A DNA stretch of 64,000 nt from Flammeovirga aprica JL-4 (GCF_012844305.1 NZ_JABANE010000020.1:33423-97422), one strand, 5' to 3'. Counted from the first letter of the stretch, positions 25,614-35,248 are shown. The notes: generated by a model not told the origin, from the letters alone. A program made the numbers and translations.

Positions 25614-28600
25614 TTAGCTATTTTTTATTATTATTTTTATAGCATTAAGTAATTCATTTTCATCTTCAATTTCACTTGCAAGCCATTCTTCCCTCTTATT
25701 AACTACCCACTCATATTCGTTTTGTAACCCATCCGGTACAGGGAATATACTTGACAAGGTATGGGCACATATACGTTGCCTATAACCATATTGAAACCAA
25801 GACAGACATGAAATTGAGTTACAGCCATATCTTATTGCTGTAGGTAATTGTAATAGCTCTTTATCTATCTCTTCTTCATTATGTTCAATAATCGCTATAA
25901 GACACCCTGCATCTATTGCTAATTGATAAATAACTTTGTCAATAAATTTAAATATTGATGGGATATGATTTGCACCTGTACTCCTACCTGTTCGGATATT
26001 GGCCGGTTGAATATTAAATAATAAACTTGCAATACTTATATATTCTTCTCCTTGAATATAAAGATTCACAAGTTCATATAGTTTTTGCCAGGCTGAATAC
26101 CATTCCTTTGTATCATTTTTCCTCCTGTTTGATAAATCTCGAAAATTTGTAAAAACTGTTTGTGTCCTTTGTTCATCATCAGCAAAATAGGCATTAATAT
26201 AAAGAGGTGACATCCGTGATAATGTATCAATTAATATTTTTAATGAGGATGAAATAGTTGTGTCTGTATAGTTTGGTGAAATCATTTTTAAGGCTTCCCA
26301 CATATTAGCAATTTTATCAATAGAACTACCCGATTTCATTGCTGCACTGCTATACCAGGCCTCTGGGGTATCGCTTTTTTCTGCTAAATCCCCTGCGGCA
26401 TCAATAACAGCATTTATCTTTTGGTATTCATTATCAGTAAGATTATTATGTTTTGAATAACCACCTAATGTTTTACCTAAAATTCTTTGAACACTTATGC
26501 CTTTTCTTTTATATTCAGACAACATACAATTTAATGCGAGCTCATTGATATCTGATTTTAAATCATAATTATCAGAAAGAATATTATCAATATATTGTTC
26601 TAAAGGGCTTTTAATCAAAATAGAAGCATCCTGTTCTGACAATACAGGATATGAGCGAATAGCTGCAGCGCCGTTTATATTGTTAGAAAAATTAGCTGAA
26701 TATGGTTTATCTGTTACAAGAATTGCTATACCTTGATTGGCAAACCCTGCTCGACCTCCACGTCCAAAACAGTTTAAAATTAAAGAGTTTACTTTGTCTT
26801 GGTAAAAATCAACATCTGTATCCCTTGGATCTCCAATTGATGAACCAGCAATAACGACAGCTACAGAAGGCATATTTAGGCCCTGGGCTAATGTAGGGGT
26901 TGCAAACATCAAATTCGAGATGCCGTTTTTAAAACAATATTCTGAAGCAAGTTGCTCAGAAGCTAACATTGAACTTGAATGAACAGATATTCCCTTATTT
27001 AAGTAATTAAAAACTTCTGATTGAACTCCAAGTTCTGCTTCTGAAATTACTTGGTATGCTTTTACCAATTCCTCAAAAACTATATTTGGTTGGCGATTTG
27101 ACATTATGTTTTTTGCACTACTAAAAACATGATGTTTTTGAGTAAGAATAAAGCAAATTGTTGAAACTGAATCTGATAGCTCACTTGCTAACTGTGTAGC
27201 AGATGTATTTTTCCAACTTGGGAATTGAGGATTAATTTCATTTTTATTAGCATTACTTAAAAATGTTGACCGTATTTTCACTAGTTTATAGTCACTCTCT
27301 ACATTTGACCAGGGGCCTGAAAGCCCTGCTAACAAACCTAAATCAACATTAAACTTTTTATTAATTCGCCTTCCATTTAGACTATCAGCCTCGGACTTAG
27401 CAATAGAAAATTCTTTCTCTAAACTATTCTCATCGATTATCAATAACCCTCGCAAACTTCTTGTTGGCTTCCATTTTAAAGTGAAATTCTCTGTATCAGA
27501 ATTGGTAATCTTTGTCAGCCAGTCTGAAAGAAATTCAGGATTACTAATCATAGCAGACATTAGAACAAATCTAATATTAGGTGAACTCTGAACAAGAAAG
27601 GATAGAACAATATCAGAATTAAGCCCCCTTTCCTTTTCATTAATTAAATGAAACTCATCAAAGACACATAAAGAACATTTTTCAAAAGCATCAGGGTAAA
27701 GACGTAAAGCTAAAGAACACTTTTCTGGAGTCATAACAGCTACAAACTTTTCCGCTTTTAATTCTAAAAAATCATTTTGTTCTCCCGAATATTCTGAATA
27801 ACCTAAAAACCGTTTTACCTCAACGTCTGAAAATGGTATTAGAGAATTTTTTAAGTCATAATAAATCTGACTACAAAGAGCATTTGTTGGTGCAAGATAC
27901 AAGACCCAACCTCTACTTAAAGCCTCAATTGCAGATATTTCAGCTAAAAAGCTTTTACCACTTCCTGTAGGTATTGATATTACTGAATTAACATTTTTAG
28001 TAAAAACACTATCAATATATGATATTGCAGGTGGCCATAGAAATGGCCTTGCCTTAATTCTTGTTGAACCTAAAGCACGAGTATTAAGATAATCGATATA
28101 ATTTATCTGAAAAGAATTATCAGTAAAATTAAATTTCGACAACTTGTTATATGATGATAATTGCTGAGAACTTAGAATTACAGTTGATAAAATATACGTT
28201 AAATGATAAATTTCCTTGAATAAAATGTTATTTGTATTTCCAAGCGTACTGATTATTTTTTCAAAAAGAGCCTGAGAGTTTTTTAATCCTGAAATATTAC
28301 GACCAATAAACCACGATTTATAATCTTCTAATGCGATATGCAAGTCATAAATAAATCCTATGTAGGTAAAGCGAACAAGTTCTTCTGTTGAATGAGCTTT
28401 TTCCATTTGGGGGCGTGAATATCTTTTCTCAACTAAATCTCCATTAAGAAAATTTACTAAATTATTAAGAAAACATAATGGAGAAAAACTATCGCTTTCA
28501 TTGATTTTTGGAAGGTTTATTTGCTTTAGTATTGAGACTGCATTGATAGTATTATGTGAAATAAAATAAAGCATTGCAGTTTCAATTTGTAAATAAAGAA

Positions 28601-28931
28601 TTGTAGGTATTCTTGCTTCAAAATCAAGAGTATCATCACTTGTCTCATTCAGTTGTAGAAGTAAGGATAAAGCTTCTGCCGCAAAAAAAGACGTCGATTG
28701 AACAACTTCTAACTCTTGATTATTGAATATAGTTTCATTTTCCAAAATGTTAATCAATTTTCTAAGAAAGTTGCGTATATCTTTTTTTTCCTCAATGGAT
28801 ATTTCATTTCTTGAATTCTCATTAAATGAGAATAGAAAGGCTTTAGAAAGATACCTTATGATTTCATCATTATCAATCCCCTCAACAGGAGGAATTAGAT
28901 TTAAAAGTTCCTTTGAGTAACTGTTATACAT
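25614..28931 (-). CDS. hamB: HamB-like Ski2-type DEAD/DEAH-box helicase of a Hachiman-like defence system
   Basis: Superfamily 2 helicase of 1105 residues. Seen: an N-terminal helical region of about 300 residues; Walker A PTGSGKS at 321-327; motif LAPTNALCSQI; motif VMTPEKCSL; Walker B variant DEFH at 425-428; motif III LMSAMISN; a second RecA lobe with ISVHSSSMLASEQ and MFATPTLAQGLNMP; and motif VI NCFGRGGRAGF. The long C-terminal part is helical with no recognised domain. It follows a PD-(D/E)xK nuclease gene by 6 bases. In Hachiman, HamB is a nucleic-acid-sensing helicase that restrains and then releases the HamA nuclease. The assignment is by motif and gene pairing. Confidence 0.72.
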   Translation of the reverse strand: MYNSYSKELLNLIPPVEGIDNDEIIRYLSKAFLFSFNENSRNEISIEEKKDIRNFLRKLINILENETIFNNQELEVVQSTSFFAAEALSLLLQLNETSDDTLDFEARIPTILYLQIETAMLYFISHNTINAVSILKQINLPKINESDSFSPLCFLNNLVNFLNGDLVEKRYSRPQMEKAHSTEELVRFTYIGFIYDLHIALEDYKSWFIGRNISGLKNSQALFEKIISTLGNTNNILFKEIYHLTYILSTVILSSQQLSSYNKLSKFNFTDNSFQINYIDYLNTRALGSTRIKARPFLWPPAISYIDSVFTKNVNSVISIPTGSGKSFLAEISAIEALSRGWVLYLAPTNALCSQIYYDLKNSLIPFSDVEVKRFLGYSEYSGEQNDFLELKAEKFVAVMTPEKCSLALRLYPDAFEKCSLCVFDEFHLINEKERGLNSDIVLSFLVQSSPNIRFVLMSAMISNPEFLSDWLTKITNSDTENFTLKWKPTRSLRGLLIIDENSLEKEFSIAKSEADSLNGRRINKKFNVDLGLLAGLSGPWSNVESDYKLVKIRSTFLSNANKNEINPQFPSWKNTSATQLASELSDSVSTICFILTQKHHVFSSAKNIMSNRQPNIVFEELVKAYQVISEAELGVQSEVFNYLNKGISVHSSSMLASEQLASEYCFKNGISNLMFATPTLAQGLNMPSVAVVIAGSSIGDPRDTDVDFYQDKVNSLILNCFGRGGRAGFANQGIAILVTDKPYSANFSNNINGAAAIRSYPVLSEQDASILIKSPLEQYIDNILSDNYDLKSDINELALNCMLSEYKRKGISVQRILGKTLGGYSKHNNLTDNEYQKINAVIDAAGDLAEKSDTPEAWYSSAAMKSGSSIDKIANMWEALKMISPNYTDTTISSSLKILIDTLSRMSPLYINAYFADDEQRTQTVFTNFRDLSNRRKNDTKEWYSAWQKLYELVNLYIQGEEYISIASLLFNIQPANIRTGRSTGANHIPSIFKFIDKVIYQLAIDAGCLIAIIEHNEEEIDKELLQLPTAIRYGCNSISCLSWFQYGYRQRICAHTLSSIFPVPDGLQNEYEWVVNKREEWLASEIEDENELLNAIKIIIKNS

Positions 28932-28937
28932 AATAGT

Positions 28938-29807
28938 TTATAATGAGTTTATAATTTGTCTCATATGTTCTGATATATCATCAAAAAAAGTATCAAAATT
29001 ATTAAGTGAATTTGGCATGATAATTTTCCTCTCCAAGTCAACTTCAAGTGATTCAAATGAAGATCTTTTGTTTTGCCAATTTATTACTACTGAACTATCG
29101 TAATGTGGATTTGGGATATAGACTTTGTTATCTTGCCAAAATGCTTTATTTAAATCAAGGTTATATTTATTCTTAAGTCTGCTTCTTTGAGCTTGAACAT
29201 ATTGCCTGATTTCAAGATCATAATTTCCATTTTCAACTTTTTTAAAAAAAGTATTTGCCTTCTGAATAGCCTGATTTGGATCCCTTTTATATGCCTTCGT
29301 TTCAACTATTGTAAACCCTAACTCATCATTTATATCTTTAAATATAGCATAAACGTCCATACCATGATCTTTTGCATTTAGATGAGGTGAGTTTATTGAT
29401 ATTATTTTACCAGGAGGATGGAATTCATCTTTTTCACAATCTGAAGCTAAATAAAAACATAAATGCCATAATGCTTCAGACAACCATGGATTTCTTTCAT
29501 CTTGTTTTTGTTCTATACTAAGTGAAGTGGTTGTTTCTCCAATGATATCGGTTACAAAACATTTCAATCTATTAACATCTTCAGGTGTTTCTTCCCACAT
29601 TTGCATTCGAATTTGAAATAATTCATCAATTGCTAAAGCACGAAGACCTACAAAGTAGGTTGCAATAGATTTTTTAATATCATTACTAACCTCCCATCCA
29701 GTTACTTTTACAATTTTGTGAGTTGTACTAGCTTCTTCAACGCAAGTTAATTTATCAGACAAGAAAATTAATTCTTCATAAATTTTATCTTCAAGATCTT
29801 TTATCAT
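28938..29807 (-). CDS. hamA: HamA-like (DUF1837-type) PD-(D/E)xK nuclease of a Hachiman-like defence system
   Basis: Protein of 289 residues. The putative catalytic set is visible: aspartate 151 in KDHGMDVYAIF and E169-T-K171 in FTIVETKAY, the D-x(17)-ExK spacing expected for a PD-(D/E)xK nuclease. Upstream, WLSEALWHLCFYLASDCE and then SINSPHLNAKDHGMDV agree with my memory of the HamA/AbpA (DUF1837) effector of Hachiman. It is first in a two-gene operon with the helicase gene 6 bases downstream. A DNA-degrading effector held in check by the helicase is the expected role. Alternative: another nuclease-helicase pair of similar layout. Confidence 0.72.
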   Translation of the reverse strand: MIKDLEDKIYEELIFLSDKLTCVEEASTTHKIVKVTGWEVSNDIKKSIATYFVGLRALAIDELFQIRMQMWEETPEDVNRLKCFVTDIIGETTTSLSIEQKQDERNPWLSEALWHLCFYLASDCEKDEFHPPGKIISINSPHLNAKDHGMDVYAIFKDINDELGFTIVETKAYKRDPNQAIQKANTFFKKVENGNYDLEIRQYVQAQRSRLKNKYNLDLNKAFWQDNKVYIPNPHYDSSVVINWQNKRSSFESLEVDLERKIIMPNSLNNFDTFFDDISEHMRQIINSL

Positions 29808-30672
29808 TTTTATTATTATTTTAATTGAAGCAATTAGCTTTTATCTGACAAGTTTTTTGTCTGCTGTAGTTACTTTATAACTCAATATTAATTCTCTTCA
29901 ATCCTTTCTTTGCAATTTAATTGGTTCTTTCTTTACATTTCTTAACCCATTCTTTGTCATATGCTCAAGTATTTGATTTTTTAGTCAAATTTAGTATCGA
30001 AACCTTTATTGCCCCCCATTTAGTAGAAGTTTCAAGGCAACTACATTTAAACTTATTCTTTAGTATTTTTCTAATTCAAATAATCAATTTGATACATATA
30101 TTTTAAATGATTTGCAGAATATTGAGAAATGTCTCTTAATCAATGTAATAATTCATTTCTATATCGAGAAGTAAAAGTCCTATAGTAATAAAAAAGGGTC
30201 TTAATTTTAACTTTCTCATTTTTCAAACTTTCAAAAGTGTTAAATTCAACTTTTACTTTGTATGACACAATCAAAACCTTTAATAAGTATTTACTGAGAA
30301 TTCAATGTCATTTATGAGTAATCAATTCTCATCAAAATTTAATGAGAATATTTGTTATGAAATGTAAATAACCTTCAACTTCCAACTAAAAATTATAGTC
30401 TGCTGTTAGAGAGTCGATTTACACTTACAATTTAGTTTTAAAATTATCACAATACAATCAAAAGTTTACACAAGTCATTTGAATTACAAATTTCACACAC
30501 CAATTAACACTCATTACCACTCTACCATCTACTCACTGTTACCAAGAAAAATAAAACACTTCAATCGGTTACTAAAAAATAAAATTCCAAAACCAATTCG
30601 TGAGCAAATGCAACTCTCACCCATTTTCAACTAAAAATAGAAACAAAATAATCTGCTAAGAAAAATTAGACA
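29808..30672. other. Long AT-rich gap upstream of the HamAB-like operon
   Basis: No gene that I can support. Very AT-rich and repetitive in texture, with several CAATT/TTTCA tracts but none of the A, B or C repeats. The operon promoter must lie in the first 100-200 bases; I could not place a clear -33/-7 pair. Confidence 0.4.
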
Positions 30673-30694
30673 TAAAAAAATCCCTTAAAGGGAT
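30673..30694 (-). terminator. Rho-independent terminator of the HTH gene
   Basis: ATCCC/GGGAT stem around TTAAA; on the minus strand it is followed by seven T (complement of 30674-30680). It lies 66 bases past the stop. Confidence 0.65.
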
Positions 30695-30759
30695 ATATTT
30701 TTCAAAAAGTTGTAAGAATAGAGAAGAATTTTGGGTGTAAATAAGCAAATAAGAAAGGA

Positions 30760-31329
30760 TTAAACACACTTCTTCTGTTCCATTGCTGTTGATGGGTTCT
30801 TCCAGAGTGTAAATGTTGTTTCGCTTTTGGTGAGGGCACGCATCCAATAATATTTTGGGGTGGATACTGATCTTTGTGCTTTAAGGAGTTTTAGGTGTTC
30901 CATCCAAAGATCGTAGAGTTCCCAATCGTTGTTGTGATTGAAATACTTTTTACTGAGACGGTAAGCGTATCTTTTGGGAACATGGAAATCGTCTTTCCAC
31001 CTATTGGGTAGTTTTAGTTTATAATACTGATCAGAATACCAGTAGATAAATCGTCTTTGGGCGTAGAGTTGATAATCGTTTTTTCTTATTGGGTGATGTT
31101 GGAAAGGATTCTTTTTCTTTGACCCTGCATATTTCTTTCTTGCTAAGAATAGTTTGTGTGCATATTCCGCATTGTACTTTTTAGTTTTAGGATTCGTATT
31201 TCGCTTCAACTCACGATAGATTGTAGAAGGTGATACTTCTAAGCCTTCGGCAATTTCCTTGACAGAGTATCTCTTTTCCTCTATAAGACGTTGGATCATT
31301 TTTCTATGGTGAAGCTGAAGATTTTTCAT
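30760..31329 (-). CDS. Solo HTH_38 (IS30-transposase-type) DNA-binding protein
   Basis: Protein of 189 residues. The first 65 residues match the N-terminal HTH of IS30-family transposases: LHHRKMIQRLIEEKRYSVKE, then EGLEVSPSTIYRELKRNTNP and AEYAHKLFLARKK. The remainder is basic and aromatic (RRFIYWYSDQYYKLKLPNRW, YRLSKKYF) and shows no DDE catalytic core. No terminal inverted repeats were found around it. It is either a trimmed transposase or a domesticated regulator. It has a good terminator, and lies between the HamAB-like operon and a coiled-coil gene. Confidence 0.65.
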   Translation of the reverse strand: MKNLQLHHRKMIQRLIEEKRYSVKEIAEGLEVSPSTIYRELKRNTNPKTKKYNAEYAHKLFLARKKYAGSKKKNPFQHHPIRKNDYQLYAQRRFIYWYSDQYYKLKLPNRWKDDFHVPKRYAYRLSKKYFNHNNDWELYDLWMEHLKLLKAQRSVSTPKYYWMRALTKSETTFTLWKNPSTAMEQKKCV

Positions 31330-31448
31330 ATTGTGGCTGAATGTAAAGTAGGGAATTCCAAGGTGCTTATTCCAAAAACTGTATGACTCATTTAGATTTC
31401 AATACACCTCGGAATTCCTTAACTGTGATTACTAATTAATTTGCTGTA

Positions 31449-31940
31449 TTAGACAGTAACAACATTGGGAAGTAAATCATAGTGATTCACAGTCCAACCT
31501 TTTAGATTAGCATAATCTACCACCACTTTGATACTTTCACGAAGTTCCATTTTGTGCGCATTTTCTACTGCTGTTTCAAATTTGTTTTTAATAAATCCGT
31601 AACCACATTTTGTTTCATAACGTTTACGGATTTCTCTTTCTTTTACATATGCTTTGTCACGATCGAGCTGTGTATCGTCTTTCAGACTTCCATCTGATAA
31701 CGTAGCTAGAAGTTCATCTAAGCTTACAATTTCACTTTGGATTTTTGTTAATTCATTAAGCAACTCTTGACGAGTTGTTTCACCTTGATCGGCTTGATAC
31801 TCTCCTCTAATGAATTCCATTTGAAGTTTTTTGTATTCCTTACTCATCTCATCGATAAAATACTGTGCTTCTTCTTGAGAGCTTACGAAAATTGAAACAT
31901 TAGAATCGCTTAATGTTTCATTGAAATTTATAGTTTGCAT
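31449..31940 (-). CDS. Coiled-coil protein of unknown function
   Basis: About 163 residues from ATG 31940 (MQTINFNETLSDSN); an ATG at 31967 would add nine residues with less typical composition. The middle (residues 25-110) is heptad-like and charged: EEAQYFIDEMSKEYKKLQME, then ELLNELTKIQSEIVSLDELL. The tail is more globular (VVVDYANLKGWTVNHYDLL). No signal peptide or family was recognised. It may be co-transcribed with the HTH gene 119 bases downstream. Confidence 0.6.
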   Translation of the reverse strand: MQTINFNETLSDSNVSIFVSSQEEAQYFIDEMSKEYKKLQMEFIRGEYQADQGETTRQELLNELTKIQSEIVSLDELLATLSDGSLKDDTQLDRDKAYVKEREIRKRYETKCGYGFIKNKFETAVENAHKMELRESIKVVVDYANLKGWTVNHYDLLPNVVTV

Positions 31941-31967
31941 AATAGCATTTTTGGTTATGAATGTCAT

Positions 31968-32239
31968 AGCAGCTTTTGGCTGTATAAATCTTGCAAAAAA
32001 ATCTTTTAAAAATTACAATAACGGATTATTTATATTATATTTTCTTGAATGGTAAATAGTTTTTATTGAGATAGTTATATGCTTTATTAATAATGTTGGA
32101 TTCATTTATGATTAGTATATGGTTGTTTCTTGTGATTCGTGAGGACGTTGCAATGCAACATCCCTACAGCACTGCGTTTTAGTAGACTATTAAAAACATT
32201 TTTCATTTGATTTGTAATTAGGCAATAGTTTAGCACTAC
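31968..32239. other. Intergenic stretch with a family A core fragment
   Basis: Contains a lone palindromic core GAGGACGTTGCAATGCAACA near 32140, as found in the middle of A1 and A3, without the outer arms. Otherwise AT-rich, and it should hold the promoter of the coiled-coil gene near 31968-32050. Confidence 0.5.
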
Positions 32240-32786
32240 CTCCATAGGCCTTGACTTTTTTCACTTTGTTGTACATCAATGAAAATGAAGCAAAAAAATA
32301 GCTTGGTAGTAAATCATAAAAAGTTTGTAGAAATATCGATTAAAAGTGAATGATAATTTATTCTATTTAGAAATCAGGTGATTTCTGATGATCTGTAGGA
32401 CACGAATGACGCTAACGCTTAACATTCGCGCCAGTTGAGTCTCTACCATTTTTAGTTGGGTAGTACTCCCCCGGCCTTGAAGGGAAAGGCGTTAAGAATT
32501 TTATGGATCGAGCCGTGAAGAATGATTTTATTGTTTGAGCTTTAGCGAGTTTAAAATCATTTAGGCGAGGGGAATGAAATTTAGCTTTTGACTTCTAAGC
32601 CTAGATTTTTTGCTTCGTTTTTCATCAATGGAAAAATGAAGAAGAAGGTAGCTTGGAAGTAGAACATAAAAAGTTTGTAGAAATATCGATTAAAAGTGAA
32701 CGATAATTTATTCTATTTAGAAATCAGGAGATTTCTGATGATCTGTAGGACACGAATGACGCTAACGCTTAACATTCGCGCCAGTG
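32240..32786 (-). repeat. Family C repeat, inverted and partly tandem, copy C2
   Basis: A reversed family C copy (landmarks in reverse: GGGCGC-type end, CCCGGCCTTGAAGGGAAA, GAGCCGTGAAGAATGATTTT, GAGTTTAAAATCATTTAGGC, CTTCGTTTTTCATCAATGG). The block from about 32298 to 32445 (CATAAAAAGTTTGTAGAAAT through CTTAACATTCGCGCC) is repeated at about 32665-32783, so one and a third units stand in tandem. Element B5 starts directly at its end. Confidence 0.7.
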
Positions 32787-33019
32787 GGATAAAATATCGT
32801 GCACCATGACTAGAAGTCATGGGCTTATGGGAAGCTGTCCCATTTTTCAACTTTCATTATAAAATTGATATGTCTCAAAAATTTATAGTTTTTACATCTA
32901 TATAAATACGAAAAGCCAAATATTATAATCAAATGTTGAGCAATGAGATATCTCCCCATAAGCCCATAATTTCAATTATGGGTCTACGAAATATCCGTTT
33001 TCGTTTGTTTTAGTACTTA
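32787..33019 (+). mobile_element. Family B MITE-like element, copy B5, abutting repeat C2
   Basis: Both hairpins present (CCATGACTAGAAGTCATGG near 32803 and CCATAATTTCAATTATGG near 32963) and right end TTTGTTTTAGTACTTA. The left TAAGTACT end is missing; the element begins GATAAAATATCGTGCACC like B1, which suggests insertion into or truncation by repeat C. Confidence 0.75.
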
Positions 33020-33181
33020 AGTACTGTGACAAAAGTAAAGGTACATTTTATCTTATCTTTTTTATCCTACTCTTCGTTAGATTTTTATCGCGTAACTAAG
33101 GCTATGCTCTGCAAATCTGCCTTGATTAGAATAAAAAATATTAAACTAAAATCATCCCTTTTCTTCTGTCACAGTACTTAT
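33018..33181 (+). mobile_element. Short MITE-like element B6 with TAAGTACTGTGACA ends
   Basis: About 164 bases with inverted ends TAAGTACTGTGACAAAAG and, reversed from the right, TAAGTACTGTGACAGAAG. It shares its end with B5. Its interior differs from the hairpin-bearing B elements and matches the fragment at 17657-17756. Confidence 0.75.
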
Positions 33182-33219
33182 TAGGGTGTCGATTGAAAGT
33201 CAAAAATAAGAGCATCTAC

Positions 33220-34905
33220 CTAATAGCCCTCTCCCTGCCTATAATATCGAGTAGAAACAGGTAACTTACCCGTTGTTTTTTCTCCCAACAACGCATCAAA
33301 TACCGCTTGTTGCTGATATTTTCCATCTTGATAAGCCACAAAAATATGATCTACTTTTTCTATATCCTCCAATTCATCCAAAGCATACGCATTCCCAAAA
33401 TGAAGGAGTGTAATTTCTGTATCTCCTAAGCCACTGACCAAACTTTGTCTTACTACTGGATGAATGTCAAAATGATTGAAAGGCTTTATATTGATACCAT
33501 GAATGGATACGATTACTTCTCTGTATGAATTTAATCGGCATAGAATATCATAGAGGTCATTTTCATCTTGATTGGAGTTCCATTGGTAGAAATCACCATA
33601 TTCAGAGCACCTGTTTTTCAAATAGTCTTCTTCTTCTACATTGACTTGTTTTAGATGATGAGCCACTTTGTCTCTTTCTGAAATGGTTTTGGTTTCGTTT
33701 TTAATCTGAAGGAAAGCCACCTCTTTTTTACCTTGTAATTTTGTATAAGGTGATAAGCCTATTTGCGTGATGGTTGCTTTTACTAATTTCTCATTCAAGG
33801 CATAAGAAGCTTTTGAATGTAAGTCCTCTTCTAGCTTTTCAAGTGCAATAGGTTGGTATTGATCCAAGCCTACCCATTTTTTCATGGCTAAAAGTTTTGT
33901 CACTGCTTGATCCAATTGCCCTTCTGACCAATCCCCTTTTTCTATAGCTTCTTTTATTTTTTGAAACCCTAAAGGTACACTTTCGCTATTGGTAATGATA
34001 TGGTTTCCAGCGACTATCGCTTTCAAGTCTGCGTCACCATTTTTAAAAGTATTTGTGATCCCTTGCATGTCCATTGCATCAGTGATCACCAAACCTTCAA
34101 ACTGTAATTCATCAAATAAAATTGTGTTTAATACCTTTTCAGATAACGTGGTAGGTATCCCTTCTTGCTCTTCCCAAGCGGGTACTGATAAGTGGGCGGT
34201 CATCACGCTGCTTAACCCTTCTTCTATTAATTTCTGAAAGGGAAAGAGTTCCAGTGATTTTAGTCGTGCGTCTGACTGTGATAAGACGGGTAATGAGAGG
34301 TGAGAATCCACACTTGTGTCTCCATGTCCTGGAAAGTGTTTGGCATTATCCAGCACTTTCTCTGATTGCAAACCTTTCATATAAGCTAGCCCTTTCTCGG
34401 CTACCAAGTCTTTATTTTCACCAAAGGAACGGTAGTTGATTACCGGATTTTTAGGGTTATTATTCACATCCACTACAGGTGCTAAGGGCGAACAAATACC
34501 AAGACGTTTACAATCCCTGCCTATTTGTTGTCCCATCTGAAAGATCAAATCATTGTCTTGTATTGCTCCTAAAGCCATTTGATAAGGGAAAGTCGTACAG
34601 CCTGTTAAACGCATCCCTAACCCCCATTCTGCATCAATATTGATAAAAAGAGGCACCTGAGAAACTTCCTGATATTGATTGGTGAGTTTTGCTTGTGAAA
34701 CTGCATCACCTTGAAAGAAAGTCAACCCTCCTAAATGATACTTTTCAATTAATTCAACAACAGCATCCGTATGATTTTTATCCCTATTCGAAAAACAAGC
34801 CACTTGAAAAAGTTGACCTATTTTCTGATCTAAACTCATGGATTGCAATGTATTACTTACCCATTGATCATTGATATATTGGATAAAAGGAGGTTTCTTA
34901 TTCAT
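33220..34905 (-). CDS. GH3-family beta-N-acetylhexosaminidase-like enzyme (NagZ type)
   Basis: Glycoside hydrolase family 3 enzyme of 561 residues without a signal peptide, so cytoplasmic. Seen: IGQLFQVACF at the start; substrate-binding KHFPGHGDTSVDSHLSLP near residue 190, where the histidine and aspartate are the NagZ-type acid/base dyad; and the nucleophile in VITDAMDM near residue 273. A smaller C-terminal domain follows residue 380. Expected to remove N-acetylglucosamine, for example in cell-wall recycling. It starts 10 bases after the stop codon of a small basic protein gene. Confidence 0.88.
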   Translation of the reverse strand: MNKKPPFIQYINDQWVSNTLQSMSLDQKIGQLFQVACFSNRDKNHTDAVVELIEKYHLGGLTFFQGDAVSQAKLTNQYQEVSQVPLFINIDAEWGLGMRLTGCTTFPYQMALGAIQDNDLIFQMGQQIGRDCKRLGICSPLAPVVDVNNNPKNPVINYRSFGENKDLVAEKGLAYMKGLQSEKVLDNAKHFPGHGDTSVDSHLSLPVLSQSDARLKSLELFPFQKLIEEGLSSVMTAHLSVPAWEEQEGIPTTLSEKVLNTILFDELQFEGLVITDAMDMQGITNTFKNGDADLKAIVAGNHIITNSESVPLGFQKIKEAIEKGDWSEGQLDQAVTKLLAMKKWVGLDQYQPIALEKLEEDLHSKASYALNEKLVKATITQIGLSPYTKLQGKKEVAFLQIKNETKTISERDKVAHHLKQVNVEEEDYLKNRCSEYGDFYQWNSNQDENDLYDILCRLNSYREVIVSIHGINIKPFNHFDIHPVVRQSLVSGLGDTEITLLHFGNAYALDELEDIEKVDHIFVAYQDGKYQQQAVFDALLGEKTTGKLPVSTRYYRQGEGY

Positions 34906-34915
34906 GGCGTTCAGC

Positions 34916-35194
34916 TTATTTCATTAATTGATGTTCCTTCAGTAAATTTCTTTTGATTTGGATGATATGCTGTTTCAAAACTTTTTCTTCTACCGCAAAT
35001 CCTCTTTCTCTTCTCTTCTTCAAAAACTTTCTAATTTCTTCTCCTAATTTTCCTTGAAGATCCAATTCTTTATGTCTAGCGACACAATGATCAAAACGCT
35101 TTGCAATCACATTTTGGGTCCCTCTTAATTGTTCCGCTTTGGAAAGCTTCTTTTTAAAAATCCCCTTCTTCAATATTGGCTTTTTCTCTAACAT
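34916..35194 (-). CDS. Small basic protein of unknown function upstream of GH3
   Basis: Highly basic protein of 92 residues (KKPILKKGIFKKKLSKAEQL at the start, RKFLKKRRERGFAVEEKVLK in the middle), predicted to be mostly helical. No family recognised. The 10-base gap to the GH3 gene suggests an operon. Coding status is supported by position and by the regular helix pattern, not by homology. Confidence 0.55.
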   Translation of the reverse strand: MLEKKPILKKGIFKKKLSKAEQLRGTQNVIAKRFDHCVARHKELDLQGKLGEEIRKFLKKRRERGFAVEEKVLKQHIIQIKRNLLKEHQLMK

Positions 35195-35248
35195 TCTACT
35201 TTTTAAAAATCTATGTTCAGTACAAAAATAGAGAAATAATCCTATTTA

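Noticed and set aside
29921..30106. 61-residue plus-strand reading frame in the gap upstream of hamA
   Set aside because: Hydrophobic and AT-driven, no leader and no family; chance frame in AT-rich DNA.
30656..30847. 63-residue minus-strand reading frame at the end of the HTH gene
   Set aside because: It overlaps the HTH gene in another frame and runs through its terminator.
30760..31329. A complete IS30 insertion sequence
   Set aside because: No DDE catalytic domain and no terminal inverted repeats were found around the HTH gene.
15549..33181. Regularly recurring hairpins as a CRISPR array
   Set aside because: Copies are 2-13 kb apart and are whole mobile elements; there are no short repeats with unique spacers and no cas genes.
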